From CBDUXT01 sp965371245 (GTDB lineage: Bacteria > Planctomycetota > Phycisphaerae > UBA1845), in the NCBI GenBank assembly GCA_965371245.1, contig CBDUXT010000008.1, positions 1 to 64,000 on the forward strand: a stretch of DNA of 64,000 bases. The letters are read 5' to 3'. Positions 1 through 9,030 of this stretch are shown in pieces. Position 1 is the first letter of the stretch. Each line of letters opens with the position of its first letter. Below the pieces are notes generated by a model. The model searched no databases, was not told where the DNA came from, and saw nothing but the letters and a program-made list of their open reading frames with translations. The position numbers were made by a program, and so were the translations under genes.

Positions 1-29
1 GCACTTGACCCGGACATGCCTTTCATGGA

Positions 30-267
30 TAGGTCGGGTCATCGACCCGGCACCTCCCGGCTACGCTCGACGTCGAACGAATGCGACGGATTCTCGGCGG
101 CGCCTTCACGCGGTCGGGTTGCGAATCAGCGGCGCGCGTCGATGGGTGATAGGCGAGAAGAAGAATGTGTCGCCAGCCGAGACTGCGCGACGGTATTTTG
201 ACACGAAGGTCAACGTAGTGGGATGAGATATCCGTGCCAAGAAACGTCGGGTCGATGACCCGACCTA
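30..267. repeat. R1 dispersed element with terminal inverted repeats, copy 1
   Basis: About 238 bp bounded by an inverted repeat. The left end (30-50) reads TAGGTCGGGTCATCGACCCG and the right end (246-267) is nearly its reverse complement. Each end is itself a small palindrome. A second diverged copy of the whole unit lies at 29426-29652, sharing the blocks CTACG(C/T)TCGACGTCG, GTGCGTCGATG-type sequence and GAAGAAGAAT. No convincing gene lies inside, so it looks like a non-autonomous MITE-like element. The short reading frames across it are not conserved between copies. Confidence 0.75.
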
Positions 268-269
268 CT

Positions 270-296
270 CGGCTCGGAACAAAGAAACGGGAAATC
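270..296 (+). repeat. partial R2 repeat (right flank only)
   Basis: The stretch GGCTCGGAACAAAGAAACGG followed by GAAATC matches the sequence that follows the R2 palindrome at 15121-15146. The palindrome itself is missing here, so this is a remnant. Confidence 0.45.
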
Positions 297-344
297 CTCT
301 TCCAGCCCGGAACTCAGGACGCAAGCACGGAAACCATCCGGACC

Positions 345-2291
345 ATGCCCATAGACTTCACCACTGTTGAGCGAACGCACGAGAGCGCCACCGCGGCGCT
401 GCTCGACGCTCGCGGACCCAGTGCGCATTGGGAGGGCGAACTGTCCAGCAGCGCGCTCTCGACCGCCACGGCCGCCTGCGCGCTGTCGCTTCTGCACAGA
501 GCCAACCCGCGCGCTTCCCTTCAACCCGAAGGCGACCTGTCCAGGTTCATCGACAAGGGGCTCGATTGGATCGCAGAGCACCAAAACGCCGACGGCGGCT
601 GGGGTGACACCATCGACAGCCCCACCAACATCAGCACCACGACCCTGTGCTGGGCGGCATTGGGCATCGAGCCAAGCGGCGCCCATCGACAGGAGTCGTT
701 GGACCGAGCGACAGCGTGGCTACTGAAGGACTGCGGCGAACTCACGCCACGGCGCATGGCTGCGACCATTCGGTCCCGCTACGGGAATGACGGCACGTTT
801 TCGATCCCGATCCTCACGATGTGCGCGCTGGCCGGTCGCTTCGGAAGCGCGCCCGACGCTTGGGCATCGATCCCGGCGCTTCCGTTTGAGTTGGCCGCTT
901 GCCCGCATCAACTCTTCCGGCGACTGCGGCTCAACGTGGTGAGCTATGCCCTACCCGCGCTGATCGCGGTGGGACAGGCCAGGCACTTCCACCGCCCCAC
1001 CCGAAACCCGATCACGCGCGTGCTGCGAAACGCTCTTCGCGCTCGCACGCTGCGGGTGTTGCACTCCACCCAGCCCGAAAGCGGCGGCTTTCTCGAGGCC
1101 GCTCCGCTGACCAGCTTCGTTCTGATGAGCCTGGCGTCGATCGGGCACGCCGGACATCCCGTGGCCCGATCAGCCGCGAAGTTCCTCACCGAGACGGTCC
1201 GCCCCGACGGAAGCTGGCCGATCGATACGAACCTTGCCACCTGGGTGACGACCTTGTCGTGCAACGCCTTGGGCGACGGCCTCACCAGCCGCCTCTCCGG
1301 CGACCAGCGCGGTGCGATCCTCAACTGGCTGGTGTCCCAGCAGCATCGCATCGAGCACGCCTACACGCACGCCGCGCCGGGCGGCTGGGCGTGGACGGAC
1401 CTGAGCGGCGGCGTCCCCGACGGCGATGACACACCCGGGGCACTCCTGGCGCTACGAGCGCTGACCTCGACCCAGGACGTCCAAACCCAGGCCGTCGTAC
1501 GTGTCGCGCGTGCGGCGACGCTCGGCCTCCGGTGGCTGATCGACGTGCGGAACACCGACGGGGGCGTCCCCACGTTCTGCCGCGGCTGGGGCAAGCTGCC
1601 CTTCGACCGCAGTAGCCCGGACCTGACCGCACACGCCATTCGCGCCTGGGTCGCGTGGACTCCTTTCAGCGACCAGGCATTGCGCGGGGAGATCGAGGCG
1701 GCCATCAAGCGTGCGAAGGGCTACCTGCTGAAGACACAACAAGCCGACGGTCGGTGGGTTCCGCTTTGGTTTGGGAACCAGAAGGAAGAGAACCAGGAGA
1801 ACCCGCTGTACGGAACGACGCGCGTCATGCGCGCCGCCGGCGGCGAATCCGGCGACCCACGGCTCGATGCCGCCTGGACGGAAGCGCACGGCCGCGCGAC
1901 GCAGTGGGTGTTGTCCGCACAACACGAGGACGGCGGTTGGGGAGCGGCCAAGGACGTGACACCCTCGATCGAGGAGACCGCCCTGGCCGTCGAGGCGCTG
2001 GCGGAACGGCTGAGCACGCAGCGAACCGACGTGCCTTCGGACGCCGCAAAGGACGGTCCGGCCCTCGATGACGACCGCGTCACAGGCGCGATCGCGCGCG
2101 GATCGGCCTGGCTGGCACGGCACACGTCGCACGGCACACAGTTCCCCGCAGCGCCGATCGGTCTATACTTTGCCAAGCTCTGGTACTCCGAGCGCCTGTA
2201 CCCGCTGATCCTGACGGTGTCGGCCCTGGAGCGGGTGCGTCGCCTGAACCATGCCGGCGCGACCGTATCGACCGCGGCGGGAAAGACTTGA
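345..2291 (+). CDS. squalene-hopene cyclase family protein
   Basis: Terpene cyclase of the prenyltransferase/squalene oxidase repeat fold. Family members cyclise squalene to hopene at the membrane for hopanoid synthesis. With the ATG at 345 the product is 648 aa, a normal length for the family; the reading frame stays open upstream into repeat R1, so the earlier start is unlikely. Several QW-type repeats are visible (QNADGGWGDT, RPDGSWPID, QQADGRW, QHEDGGWGAA). A D-x-D-D-T acid motif (DGDDT, residues 359-363) corresponds to the catalytic DxDDTA motif, with Pro in place of the usual Ala neighbour. The stop overlaps the start of the next gene (TGATG), so the two are translationally coupled. The exact substrate is inferred. 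Confidence 0.82.
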   Translation: MPIDFTTVERTHESATAALLDARGPSAHWEGELSSSALSTATAACALSLLHRANPRASLQPEGDLSRFIDKGLDWIAEHQNADGGWGDTIDSPTNISTTTLCWAALGIEPSGAHRQESLDRATAWLLKDCGELTPRRMAATIRSRYGNDGTFSIPILTMCALAGRFGSAPDAWASIPALPFELAACPHQLFRRLRLNVVSYALPALIAVGQARHFHRPTRNPITRVLRNALRARTLRVLHSTQPESGGFLEAAPLTSFVLMSLASIGHAGHPVARSAAKFLTETVRPDGSWPIDTNLATWVTTLSCNALGDGLTSRLSGDQRGAILNWLVSQQHRIEHAYTHAAPGGWAWTDLSGGVPDGDDTPGALLALRALTSTQDVQTQAVVRVARAATLGLRWLIDVRNTDGGVPTFCRGWGKLPFDRSSPDLTAHAIRAWVAWTPFSDQALRGEIEAAIKRAKGYLLKTQQADGRWVPLWFGNQKEENQENPLYGTTRVMRAAGGESGDPRLDAAWTEAHGRATQWVLSAQHEDGGWGAAKDVTPSIEETALAVEALAERLSTQRTDVPSDAAKDGPALDDDRVTGAIARGSAWLARHTSHGTQFPAAPIGLYFAKLWYSERLYPLILTVSALERVRRLNHAGATVSTAAGKT

Positions 2292-3451
2292 TGAGGGTAG
2301 GCACACCGGTATATCTCGACTACAACGCGACCACGCCGCTCGACCCGCGCGTGCTCGACGCGATGATGCCGTTTCTGACTCACCGGTTCGGCAACGCCGC
2401 CAGCCGTCACCATCAGCTCGGTTGCGACGCGGCCAAGGCCGTCGAGCACGCCCGCGAGCAGGTGGCCACAGTGATTGGGGCCGACCCTCGAGAGATCGTA
2501 TGGACCAGCGGCGCGACCGAGGCGGACAATCTTGCAATCAAAGGGGTCCTCACTTCGCCGATCTACGCTCGGGACGATGCACACGTCATCACGGTCGCCA
2601 CGGAGCACAAGGCTGTCCTGGACACTTGCGGGTTTCTTGCGGACCACGGAGTTACGGTCAGCTTTCTTCCCGTCGATTCCACCGGCTCCATCGACCTTGA
2701 GCGACTGGCCGACGCCGTAACGGATCGAACCGTTTTGGTAACCATCATGCACGGCAACAACGAAACCGGCGTGCTCCATCCCATCGAGAGAATCGGCCGG
2801 CTGTGCAAGAAGCGCGGCGTGCTCTTCCACACCGACGCGACGCAAACCGTCGGCAAAGTGCCCGTCGATGTCGAGACCATGGGCATCGCGCTACTGAGCC
2901 TCTCGGCCCACAAGATGTACGGACCCAAGGGCGTCGGCGCCCTGTACGTTCGCCGCAAAGGCCCGAGGGTGCGGTGCGAGCCGCTGATTCACGGCGGCGG
3001 GCACGAGCGCGGGCTACGCTCGGGGACGCTCAACGTTCCGGCGATCGTCGGGCTGGGTGCGGCGGCGGAACTCTGCCGGATAGAGATGTCGGGTGAAGCA
3101 AAGCGCGTCGGCCGCTTGCGCGATCGACTCGAGCAGGCGCTCCTCTCACAACTCGACGGCGTGACAGTCAACGGCCACAAGGCGCGTTGCCTGCCCAACA
3201 CGCTGAACGTCAGCTTCGCCGGCGTGGATGGCGACCGGCTGATGCGCGAGATGCCCGAGGTGGCCGTCTCGGCAAGCTCGGCCTGTACGAGCGCTCAGCT
3301 TCAACCCAGCTACGTGCTCGGCGCCATGGGGGCGTCCGACGAGTCCATCCAGGGAAGCCTGCGTTTTTCGCTGGGGCGATTCACGACTGAGGAAGAAATC
3401 GATTTCGCGGTCGGCAAGGCCGTGCGAGGCGTATCCGCCCAGCGCGGGTGA
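2291..3451 (+). CDS. cysteine desulfurase (NifS/IscS-like)
   Basis: PLP enzyme that removes sulfur from cysteine as a persulfide for Fe-S cluster or tRNA thiolation pathways. The 386-aa product starts with YLDYNATTPLDP, has the SGATEADN cofactor segment, the Schiff-base lysine in SLSAHKMYGPKG, and the persulfide-forming cysteine in SASSACTS. The C-terminus RFSLGRFTTEEEID is typical of the family. The ATG at 2291 overlaps the stop of the cyclase gene by one base; a TTG at 2288 is a less likely start. No scaffold gene (iscU/nifU) is nearby, so its acceptor is unknown. The link to a terpene cyclase is positional only. Confidence 0.93.
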   Translation: MRVGTPVYLDYNATTPLDPRVLDAMMPFLTHRFGNAASRHHQLGCDAAKAVEHAREQVATVIGADPREIVWTSGATEADNLAIKGVLTSPIYARDDAHVITVATEHKAVLDTCGFLADHGVTVSFLPVDSTGSIDLERLADAVTDRTVLVTIMHGNNETGVLHPIERIGRLCKKRGVLFHTDATQTVGKVPVDVETMGIALLSLSAHKMYGPKGVGALYVRRKGPRVRCEPLIHGGGHERGLRSGTLNVPAIVGLGAAAELCRIEMSGEAKRVGRLRDRLEQALLSQLDGVTVNGHKARCLPNTLNVSFAGVDGDRLMREMPEVAVSASSACTSAQLQPSYVLGAMGASDESIQGSLRFSLGRFTTEEEIDFAVGKAVRGVSAQRG

Positions 3452-3474
3452 CGCGCGACACGCCAAAGACAGAC

Positions 3475-3500
3475 GGTGCGTCCGGGACGCACCCTACGGG
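3475..3500. repeat. R7 short palindrome, copy 1
   Basis: Perfect 8-bp arms GGTGCGTC and GACGCACC around CGG, followed by CTACGGG. An identical copy lies at 36818-36843. It sits between two convergent genes, where it may act as a transcript end or be a REP-like mobile unit; there is no T-tract. Confidence 0.7.
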
Positions 3501-3524
3501 CGGGTTGCAGCCGCCGAGCGCTTG

Positions 3525-3968
3525 TCAACCGCGCCGGGCGTTGGCGACTTGCTCCGTGTCGCCCTCTCGCTTTCGGGCCGGCAGGATCGAACAAGCCTCC
3601 TTGCAGCCGAACACGCGACTGAGCAGGTGACGATTTCGGCTCACCGTCATGTAACCAAGCTCGGCTACCCAGATCACACCGGGCACCCAGAGGAACAGCC
3701 CCATCGGCAACAGAAGCGGCATGCGCAGGCCGAGAAAACGCAACGCCCGCGCCCCTCGATACACACGACGACTCGGCGTGACGCAGTGGATGGCCTCGAG
3801 AAGTTGCTCGCGGGAAAGCTCTGGGGCGATGCGTTTGGCTTCCGGGTGCGAAAGGGGCATGAGACTCACGACGCCCAACCAATCGACCCAGGTCAGCACG
3901 CGCATCTGAAAGGTACACATCGGGCACCCGTCATCGTAGAGCAGAATGTTTGAAGAATCCTTTGCCAT
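3525..3968 (-). CDS. DCC family thiol-disulfide oxidoreductase-like protein (DUF393)
   Basis: Small 147-aa protein with the family signature at the N-terminus: ILLYDDGCPMCTFQMRVL, with Cys15 and Cys18 forming a CxxC pair. A hydrophobic stretch in the second half (LLLPMGLFLWVPGVIWVAELGY) may associate with the membrane. The ATG at 3968 was chosen because it lies just before the conserved YDDGC core and is preceded by GAAGGG at proper spacing; an upstream in-frame start would overlap the neighbouring gene. Family members are predicted redox proteins, but the substrate is not known. Confidence 0.8.
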   Translation of the reverse strand: MAKDSSNILLYDDGCPMCTFQMRVLTWVDWLGVVSLMPLSHPEAKRIAPELSREQLLEAIHCVTPSRRVYRGARALRFLGLRMPLLLPMGLFLWVPGVIWVAELGYMTVSRNRHLLSRVFGCKEACSILPARKREGDTEQVANARRG

Positions 3969-4005
3969 GGTGGACGACCCTTCATGATCGGCAAGCTGAC
4001 GACGG

Positions 4006-4719
4006 CTACCATCCGCCGCCAAACAGGCTACCCAGGGATCGCAACGCCGACTTGACGAGACCTTCGGACGCCGGTCGCTCTACCTCAACGTCGTCGCGCT
4101 CTTCGCGCCGCGCCTGGGACTGACGCTTCATCTCCGCCTTGCGCTCCAGCGATGCGGCCCGGCGTGTCTCAGCCTGGGCAACGTGCTGGGCCGCCTGTTG
4201 TCGTTCGTTTTCGGCGGCCTGTGAGCCGAGCGCCTGCCGCTGCCGCTCTTCCCGCAGTTTCGCCTCTGCCTGCTCGAGGTCGCGCTTCCCACGGGTCTCC
4301 TCGGCTTGCCGACGTGCTGTCTCGCGCTTTGTTGCAAGGTCGTGCGAGGCCTCCTCCGCCCGGAGCCCGGCCTCCGCCTCCTCTTGCGCTCGCTCGGCCC
4401 GCGCACGCTCCTGTGCCTCGCGGCGTTCCTTGGCCCGCTCCTCTTCCTGAGCTTGCGCCACATCCACCTGGCGTTTGGCTTCCGCTTCATCGGCGAGCCG
4501 CTTGGTCTCGGCCTCGGCGCGTTCGCGATGGCGGCGCTTACGAATGGCCTCTTTTCGTTCTTGCGCGCGGACGACCTTGGCCGCTTCCGCTTTCTCGTAC
4601 GCCTCTCGACGCCGGACCGTCTCTTGTTCGACCTGCTCCCGGTCGAGGGCGGCTTCGCGTTCCCTCAGCCCGGCCGCCCTGCGCTTGAGGTCCTCTAACC
4701 GATCAACTTCGTCTGACAT
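4006..4719 (-). CDS. highly charged coiled-coil protein, function unknown
   Basis: About 237 aa, almost wholly Glu/Arg/Ala/Lys/Gln heptad-like sequence (for example ERAEAETKRLADEAEAKRQ), predicting one long coiled coil from about residue 5 to 210, with a short C-terminal segment ending LRSLGSLFGGGW. No signal peptide or catalytic motif is visible. A GTG 57 bases upstream (4776) is an alternative start. Such composition gives weak similarity to TolA and other filament-like proteins, so no function can be named. It is transcribed away from the RCC1 lipoprotein, with the DCC gene 37 bp downstream on the same strand. Confidence 0.65.
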   Translation of the reverse strand: MSDEVDRLEDLKRRAAGLREREAALDREQVEQETVRRREAYEKAEAAKVVRAQERKEAIRKRRHRERAEAETKRLADEAEAKRQVDVAQAQEEERAKERREAQERARAERAQEEAEAGLRAEEASHDLATKRETARRQAEETRGKRDLEQAEAKLREERQRQALGSQAAENERQQAAQHVAQAETRRAASLERKAEMKRQSQARREERDDVEVERPASEGLVKSALRSLGSLFGGGW

Positions 4720-4783
4720 TGGCGTATCACTCGTTGCCTGGACGCCCGGTGCGGGCGAAGCCCCCTTGATGATCACTCAGCGT

Positions 4784-4808
4784 AGCGGGGCTCAGGGAGC
4801 CCCCGCTT
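4784..4808. promoter_or_regulatory. hairpin in the divergent gap 4720-5164
   Basis: The 445-bp gap separates divergently transcribed genes and should hold promoters for both; none matches a consensus clearly. The one structure seen is an inverted repeat, AGCGGGGCTC with GAGCCCCCGCT (one bulge), close to the 5' side of the coiled-coil gene. Its role is unknown. Confidence 0.35.
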
Positions 4809-5164
4809 CAGCACGGAGGATTATACGCCGTGATCCTGGCGGGGTCCAAAACCACCCGGATTCAGGCGACGGCTGTGGGGGCGGTGTCGCCGGCGGCCCG
4901 GACATGCGGTTGAGGCCGAGCAGTCACACCTAGGTTATTCACCGTCCGGGAAAACGGTCGATTCGCCGTGCCAGGGTTCCCAAAAAGAAAAACTTTGAAT
5001 CGTCCGCGCCGTGGACCCGGCGATATCCGAGAATGTAGCATCGACCAATGGACCCGGTGGAGGGGTATCTGAGCCCCACGGCATCCCAGCGGATGCAAGC
5101 CGTCGCGCGGATTCACGGCTGTCACGGGTCGCATTTCTTCCAACTCGGGGGGGGAGGAAGAAAC

Positions 5165-7387
5165 ATGTCTTTCACACGATCTACGCTTGCGCTGTTTCTG
5201 TTCGGGAGTATGTGCGGGCTTATCGGGTGTGGTGCTGCGCTGGATTCCGGCGGGGCGGACGCCCTGTCCGAACAAGTCGACAACCTGGGGAGCGCTTCGC
5301 AGCTTCCTGCCCAGATCGATGTGGTGACGGGCAAGACGACATTGGTCGGTCTTCTCGACGAGCTTCCCGACAAAGCCTTCGACAACGTTTCGCTCACGCT
5401 CCACGCCAGCCGCGTAAGCGTCACCCATGACCCCGGCGCATCCCAGGATCAAGCCGGCAACGGCACCGAACATCACGCCGCCGTTACGTTCAGCTTTTCC
5501 GTCGTGGACGGCGAGGCGTGCGGCGCCGACGCGTCTGTCGGCCCCTTCGAACTGACCATCATCGACGGCGACGTCACGATGACGACGGAGTCCCTCCGCC
5601 TCGGCGAAGCCGTTCGCTCCATCCTTCGGCAAGGCGAATTCCAAATGTGCCTGGAAACCTGGGCGGACTTCGACGGGCTGATCTCCGTCGAGCGCGTGGG
5701 GTTCGAATTCGAGGAGGATCACTCCGGTCGCCAGCACGTTGAGCTCTGCCATCGGGGTCACACGATTACCGTCGATTCGTCCGCGCTGGATTCGCACCGT
5801 GGCCACGGAGATTCCGAGGACAGGTGCGCTTCCGGGTCCAACCACAGCGGTCACGGCAGTGGCGACGATGACGATGACGACGACGAGTGCGACGATGACG
5901 ATGATGATGATGATGACTGCGACGACGATGACTGCGATGGCGATGACGATGATTGCGACGATGACGATGACGACGACTGCGATGACGATGACGACGACTG
6001 CGATGACGATGACGACGACTGCGACGATGATGACGACGCCTGCGACGATGACAACGATGTTGTCGTGCCGGAACCGGACGTCCTGCTGGCGGCCGATGCC
6101 GGTCCGGACGTAACCACAACCACGGGAGACACCGTCTTCGTCGTCGGCGCCGGGCAAGTTCTTCAGGGCAACTACGCTGAGGCCGACCTGGTCTTCGTCT
6201 GGGAGCAGGTCTCGGGCGAACCGACCACGTTCCAGAGCAGCAGTCCGCCGCTGACCGTGGAGACGACCGGCATCGTGGGTGACCTGACCTTCCGCCTGAC
6301 CGTTTCGACGCTGGACGGAAGCGTCTTCGCCAGCGACGACTTCGTCATCACGGTTGTCGCCCCGCAGGTCGTCAGCCTTGCAGCCGGCCAATACCACAAC
6401 GTAGCGCTTCTTTCCGACGGCACGACGCGCACGTGGGGCTGGGAGCGTCACGGACAACTGGGCGACGGATCCCTCGTCGCCGACGTCGCGTCCGTGGATG
6501 CTTCCGGGCGCTCGACGCTGCTGGCCAAGACCGACGGCAGGGTCTGGACCTTCGGCACCAACGCCCTCAATGCGTCGGCCGTCCCGGTCCAGGTGCCGGG
6601 CATGACCGAGGTCGTGCAGGTGGGCGCGCTGGAATCCGGCGGCCTGATGCTCAAGTCCGACGGCACCGTGTGGGGTTTCACCGGGGCATCCAACCCCGGA
6701 TGCGAACTCGGCGGCGCAACGTCACCGGGCAGCACCGGCGTGCTCGGTCCCGTCCTGGTAGCGGGCCTGCCGAGCGATGTCACGTCCATCGCCACGGGCG
6801 CCTTCAACAGCGTCGCGCTTGATGCCCTCGGGCAGGCGTGGGTCTGGGGAGACCGATTCGGTTGCACACCCACGGTTGTTATGAGCGGCGTGGCCTCGGT
6901 GGCCGCGGGCGAGTCGAACCACTTCCTGTTCCTGCTCGAAGACGGCACCGTCTGGGGACTGGGCTTCAACGTGCATGGTGAGCTTGGCAACGGCACAACG
7001 GCATCCAGCTTCACCGTAGCGACGGAGGTCGTCGGTCTGACGAACGTCGTCTCCATCACCGCGGGTGATCGGCACAGCTTCTTCCTTAAAGGCGACGGCA
7101 CCCTCTGGACCGCCGGCTGGAACCATAACTGTCAGCTCGGACTGGAGGATGAGGCGATGCCGTTCGTACCGATGTTCGGCGACGCGGTTCTGGAGCCGAC
7201 GCAGGTCGGGTTGACGAACGTGCGGACGATGGCCGGCGGCAACCTGCACAGCGTGGCCGTCCTGGAAGACAACACCGTCTGGGCGTGGGGAGCCAACAAC
7301 GCGGGGCAACTATCCAAGTGGAGCCAGAGCACGCTCCCGTTCGAGACCTGCACCCCGATGCAGGTCAATCTGGACGGTGTCAACTAG
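5165..7387 (+). CDS. lipoprotein with Asp/Cys-rich linker, PKD/REJ-like domain and RCC1 propeller
   Basis: 740-aa exported protein. The ATG at 5165 follows a strong ribosome site (GGGGGGAGGAAG) and opens a lipoprotein signal with lipobox LIGC (Cys at about residue 19). An N-terminal domain of roughly 215 residues is unrecognised. A stretch of about 65 residues made almost only of Asp with regularly placed Cys (DDDDDDDECDDDDD style) follows, then an Ig/PKD-like domain (AADAGPDVTTTTGDTVFV). Seven RCC1-type blades complete the C-terminus; each carries a motif like LLEDGTVWGLG followed by GELGNGT, enough for a closed seven-bladed propeller. The Asp tract probably binds Ca2+. It is followed by a strong terminator. 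Confidence 0.85.
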   Translation: MSFTRSTLALFLFGSMCGLIGCGAALDSGGADALSEQVDNLGSASQLPAQIDVVTGKTTLVGLLDELPDKAFDNVSLTLHASRVSVTHDPGASQDQAGNGTEHHAAVTFSFSVVDGEACGADASVGPFELTIIDGDVTMTTESLRLGEAVRSILRQGEFQMCLETWADFDGLISVERVGFEFEEDHSGRQHVELCHRGHTITVDSSALDSHRGHGDSEDRCASGSNHSGHGSGDDDDDDDECDDDDDDDDDCDDDDCDGDDDDCDDDDDDDCDDDDDDCDDDDDDCDDDDDACDDDNDVVVPEPDVLLAADAGPDVTTTTGDTVFVVGAGQVLQGNYAEADLVFVWEQVSGEPTTFQSSSPPLTVETTGIVGDLTFRLTVSTLDGSVFASDDFVITVVAPQVVSLAAGQYHNVALLSDGTTRTWGWERHGQLGDGSLVADVASVDASGRSTLLAKTDGRVWTFGTNALNASAVPVQVPGMTEVVQVGALESGGLMLKSDGTVWGFTGASNPGCELGGATSPGSTGVLGPVLVAGLPSDVTSIATGAFNSVALDALGQAWVWGDRFGCTPTVVMSGVASVAAGESNHFLFLLEDGTVWGLGFNVHGELGNGTTASSFTVATEVVGLTNVVSITAGDRHSFFLKGDGTLWTAGWNHNCQLGLEDEAMPFVPMFGDAVLEPTQVGLTNVRTMAGGNLHSVAVLEDNTVWAWGANNAGQLSKWSQSTLPFETCTPMQVNLDGVN

Positions 7388-7425
7388 AACGTCTGGCAAA
7401 CCACCTGGTCGCAACAGCATCCGTC

Positions 7426-7462
7426 GCGGCGGCGGGGACTCAATCCCCGTCGCCGCTTCTTT
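7426..7462 (+). terminator. rho-independent terminator of the RCC1 lipoprotein gene
   Basis: A 12-bp stem (GCGGCGGCGGGG pairing with CCCCGTCGCCGC, one G-T pair) around ACTCAAT, followed by TTCTTT. It lies 38 bp after the stop codon. Confidence 0.8.
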
Positions 7463-7831
7463 GCGCTGCGTTGCTCCAAAGACGCGTCGCATGCCCAAGC
7501 GAAGCGCGGCGCGGGTGCCCCATTCATCGCGCAGCGATGGGTGGGGTCACGATGATCGTACGATCGAAGACTCGCGCGCCAGGTCGATCGCACCGACACA
7601 CTCGGTCAGGGTTCTTGTATAACGTCCGCGTGCCCGATCACCGTGACCCTACCCTTTGCTTTTGCAAAGGATGGGCTACCCAGTCCTCAACCCTTTACCG
7701 GGTCACCCGAACGACCTTAGCGAATTGACGGATGTGCTGCCCTCGTAGAGGCTATGGGCTACGTGTGCCGGGCGCGGTTGATCCCCGGTGTGTCGCGTCT
7801 CCGTAGCGGCCGATTCAGAGGTGACCTCACG
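7463..7831. other. intergenic region with two small hairpins
   Basis: No gene is supported here. An imperfect palindrome (CCCCATTCATCGC, GCA, GCGATGGGTGGGG; about 7517-7545) is preceded by a GCATGCCCAAGC segment resembling the start of repeat R6. A second, perfect hairpin, CCTTTGC-TTTT-GCAAAGG, lies at 7653-7670. The promoter of the ygeY-ygeX pair must be in this stretch, but I could not assign it. Confidence 0.4.
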
Positions 7832-9004
7832 GTGCCAGACTTCGTTACGATTCCTGACGACCTGATCGCATTCACGCAGGATCTGATCCGCCGACCCAGC
7901 GTGCTCGGACACGAGCAGGCGGTGGCCGACTGCGTCGCCGAGCGAATGCGCGACCTTCAGTACCAGCGCGTGTCCATCGATAGCGCCGGCAACGTCATCG
8001 GCTCCATCGACGGAGCCGCCGGCGGACCGACCATCCTCTTTGATGCCCACATGGACACCGTCGATGTCGTCCCACGCGATGCCTGGGCACGCGACCCCTT
8101 CGGCGGCGAGCTGGTCGATGGACGAATCCACGGTCGGGGCACCTCCGACATGAAGGGCGCCCTGGCGGCGATGGTCTATGCGGTGGCCGGTCTCGATCGA
8201 GACAAGCTTCGCGGCACGGCCGTCGTCTGCGCATCGGTGGGCGAGGAGCTGATCGAGGGCGCCGCCCTTGGGGTGGTCATGGATCAGGTCAAGCCCGACT
8301 TCGTCGTCATTGGCGAAGCGTCGGCGCTGAACCTCGTCCGTGCCGGCCGGGGACGAGCCGAGTTCAAGCTTCACGGCCGGGGAAAACCCGCGCACGCCTC
8401 CACACCGGCGGACGGCATCAACGCCGTACACACGATGATGCGGGTGATCCAGCAGATCGAGCGGATCGAAATGCCGCACCACCCATTTGTCGGCCACGGC
8501 GTCATGTGCCTGACGGACATCATCTCCGATCCCCACCCCGCCCACTCGGTCGTCCCCAGCGGGTGCAAGGTGACGTATGAGAGACGCCTCATCCCCGGCG
8601 ACACGCAGGAGTCACTGATGGCTTCGCTTCGGGGCGCGTGCGAGGCGGCCGGCGCGCCGGAGACCGACATCGACCTGGCGAGAATCGAATACGAAACCTA
8701 CACCGGCGTCGTTTGGGACAAGCCGAAGTGGCTGGCCCCGTGGGAGCTTCCCGAAGAGCACGCCCTGGTTCGCGGCGCGGTATCCGCTTTGCGGCGAGCC
8801 GGGCTTTCTCCGGAGCTGACGAGCTACCAGTTCTGCACCAACGCGGCCCACAGCGCGGGCGTCGAGGGCGTGCCGACCATCGGCTTTGGGCCTTCCAGCG
8901 AACGACTCGCTCACGTCATCGACGAGTACGTCGAGGTCGATCAGCTCACCAGCGCGTGCCGAGGCTACGCCGCCATCGCAACGACGATGCTCGCCGCCGA
9001 GTGA
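7832..9004 (+). CDS. ygeY: M20 family metallohydrolase, YgeY-like
   Basis: Zinc-dependent amidohydrolase of the M20 family (ArgE/DapE/CPG2 fold), 390 aa. Metal ligands and catalytic residues are visible: DAHMDTVD (His73, Asp75), GRGTSDMKG (Asp106) and the EE pair in SVGEELIEG. The GTG at 7832 is chosen because AGAGGTGA lies six bases upstream and the family's N-terminus begins here; the open frame upstream lacks homology. The gene immediately downstream is a diaminopropionate ammonia-lyase-like enzyme, the same pairing as E. coli ygeY-ygeX, which supports the YgeY assignment. The physiological substrate of YgeY is not established. Confidence 0.82.
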   Translation: MPDFVTIPDDLIAFTQDLIRRPSVLGHEQAVADCVAERMRDLQYQRVSIDSAGNVIGSIDGAAGGPTILFDAHMDTVDVVPRDAWARDPFGGELVDGRIHGRGTSDMKGALAAMVYAVAGLDRDKLRGTAVVCASVGEELIEGAALGVVMDQVKPDFVVIGEASALNLVRAGRGRAEFKLHGRGKPAHASTPADGINAVHTMMRVIQQIERIEMPHHPFVGHGVMCLTDIISDPHPAHSVVPSGCKVTYERRLIPGDTQESLMASLRGACEAAGAPETDIDLARIEYETYTGVVWDKPKWLAPWELPEEHALVRGAVSALRRAGLSPELTSYQFCTNAAHSAGVEGVPTIGFGPSSERLAHVIDEYVEVDQLTSACRGYAAIATTMLAAE

Positions 9005-9030
9005 CCACCGCCCCGAAAGGACACGGCTCC

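Noticed and set aside
1721..2845. 374-codon minus-strand frame opposite the cyclase and desulfurase genes
   Set aside because: Low-complexity Arg/Ala/Ser composition without motifs; both plus-strand genes are strongly supported.
4862..6457. 531-codon minus-strand frame rich in Val/Ile
   Set aside because: It is the antisense of the Asp-rich (GAY) tract of the RCC1 lipoprotein; GAC/GAT on one strand reads GTC/ATC on the other, and there is no homology or start site.
7653..7670. Hairpin CCTTTGC-TTTT-GCAAAGG as a terminator
   Set aside because: No T-tract follows, and a much stronger terminator for the upstream gene lies at 7426-7462.
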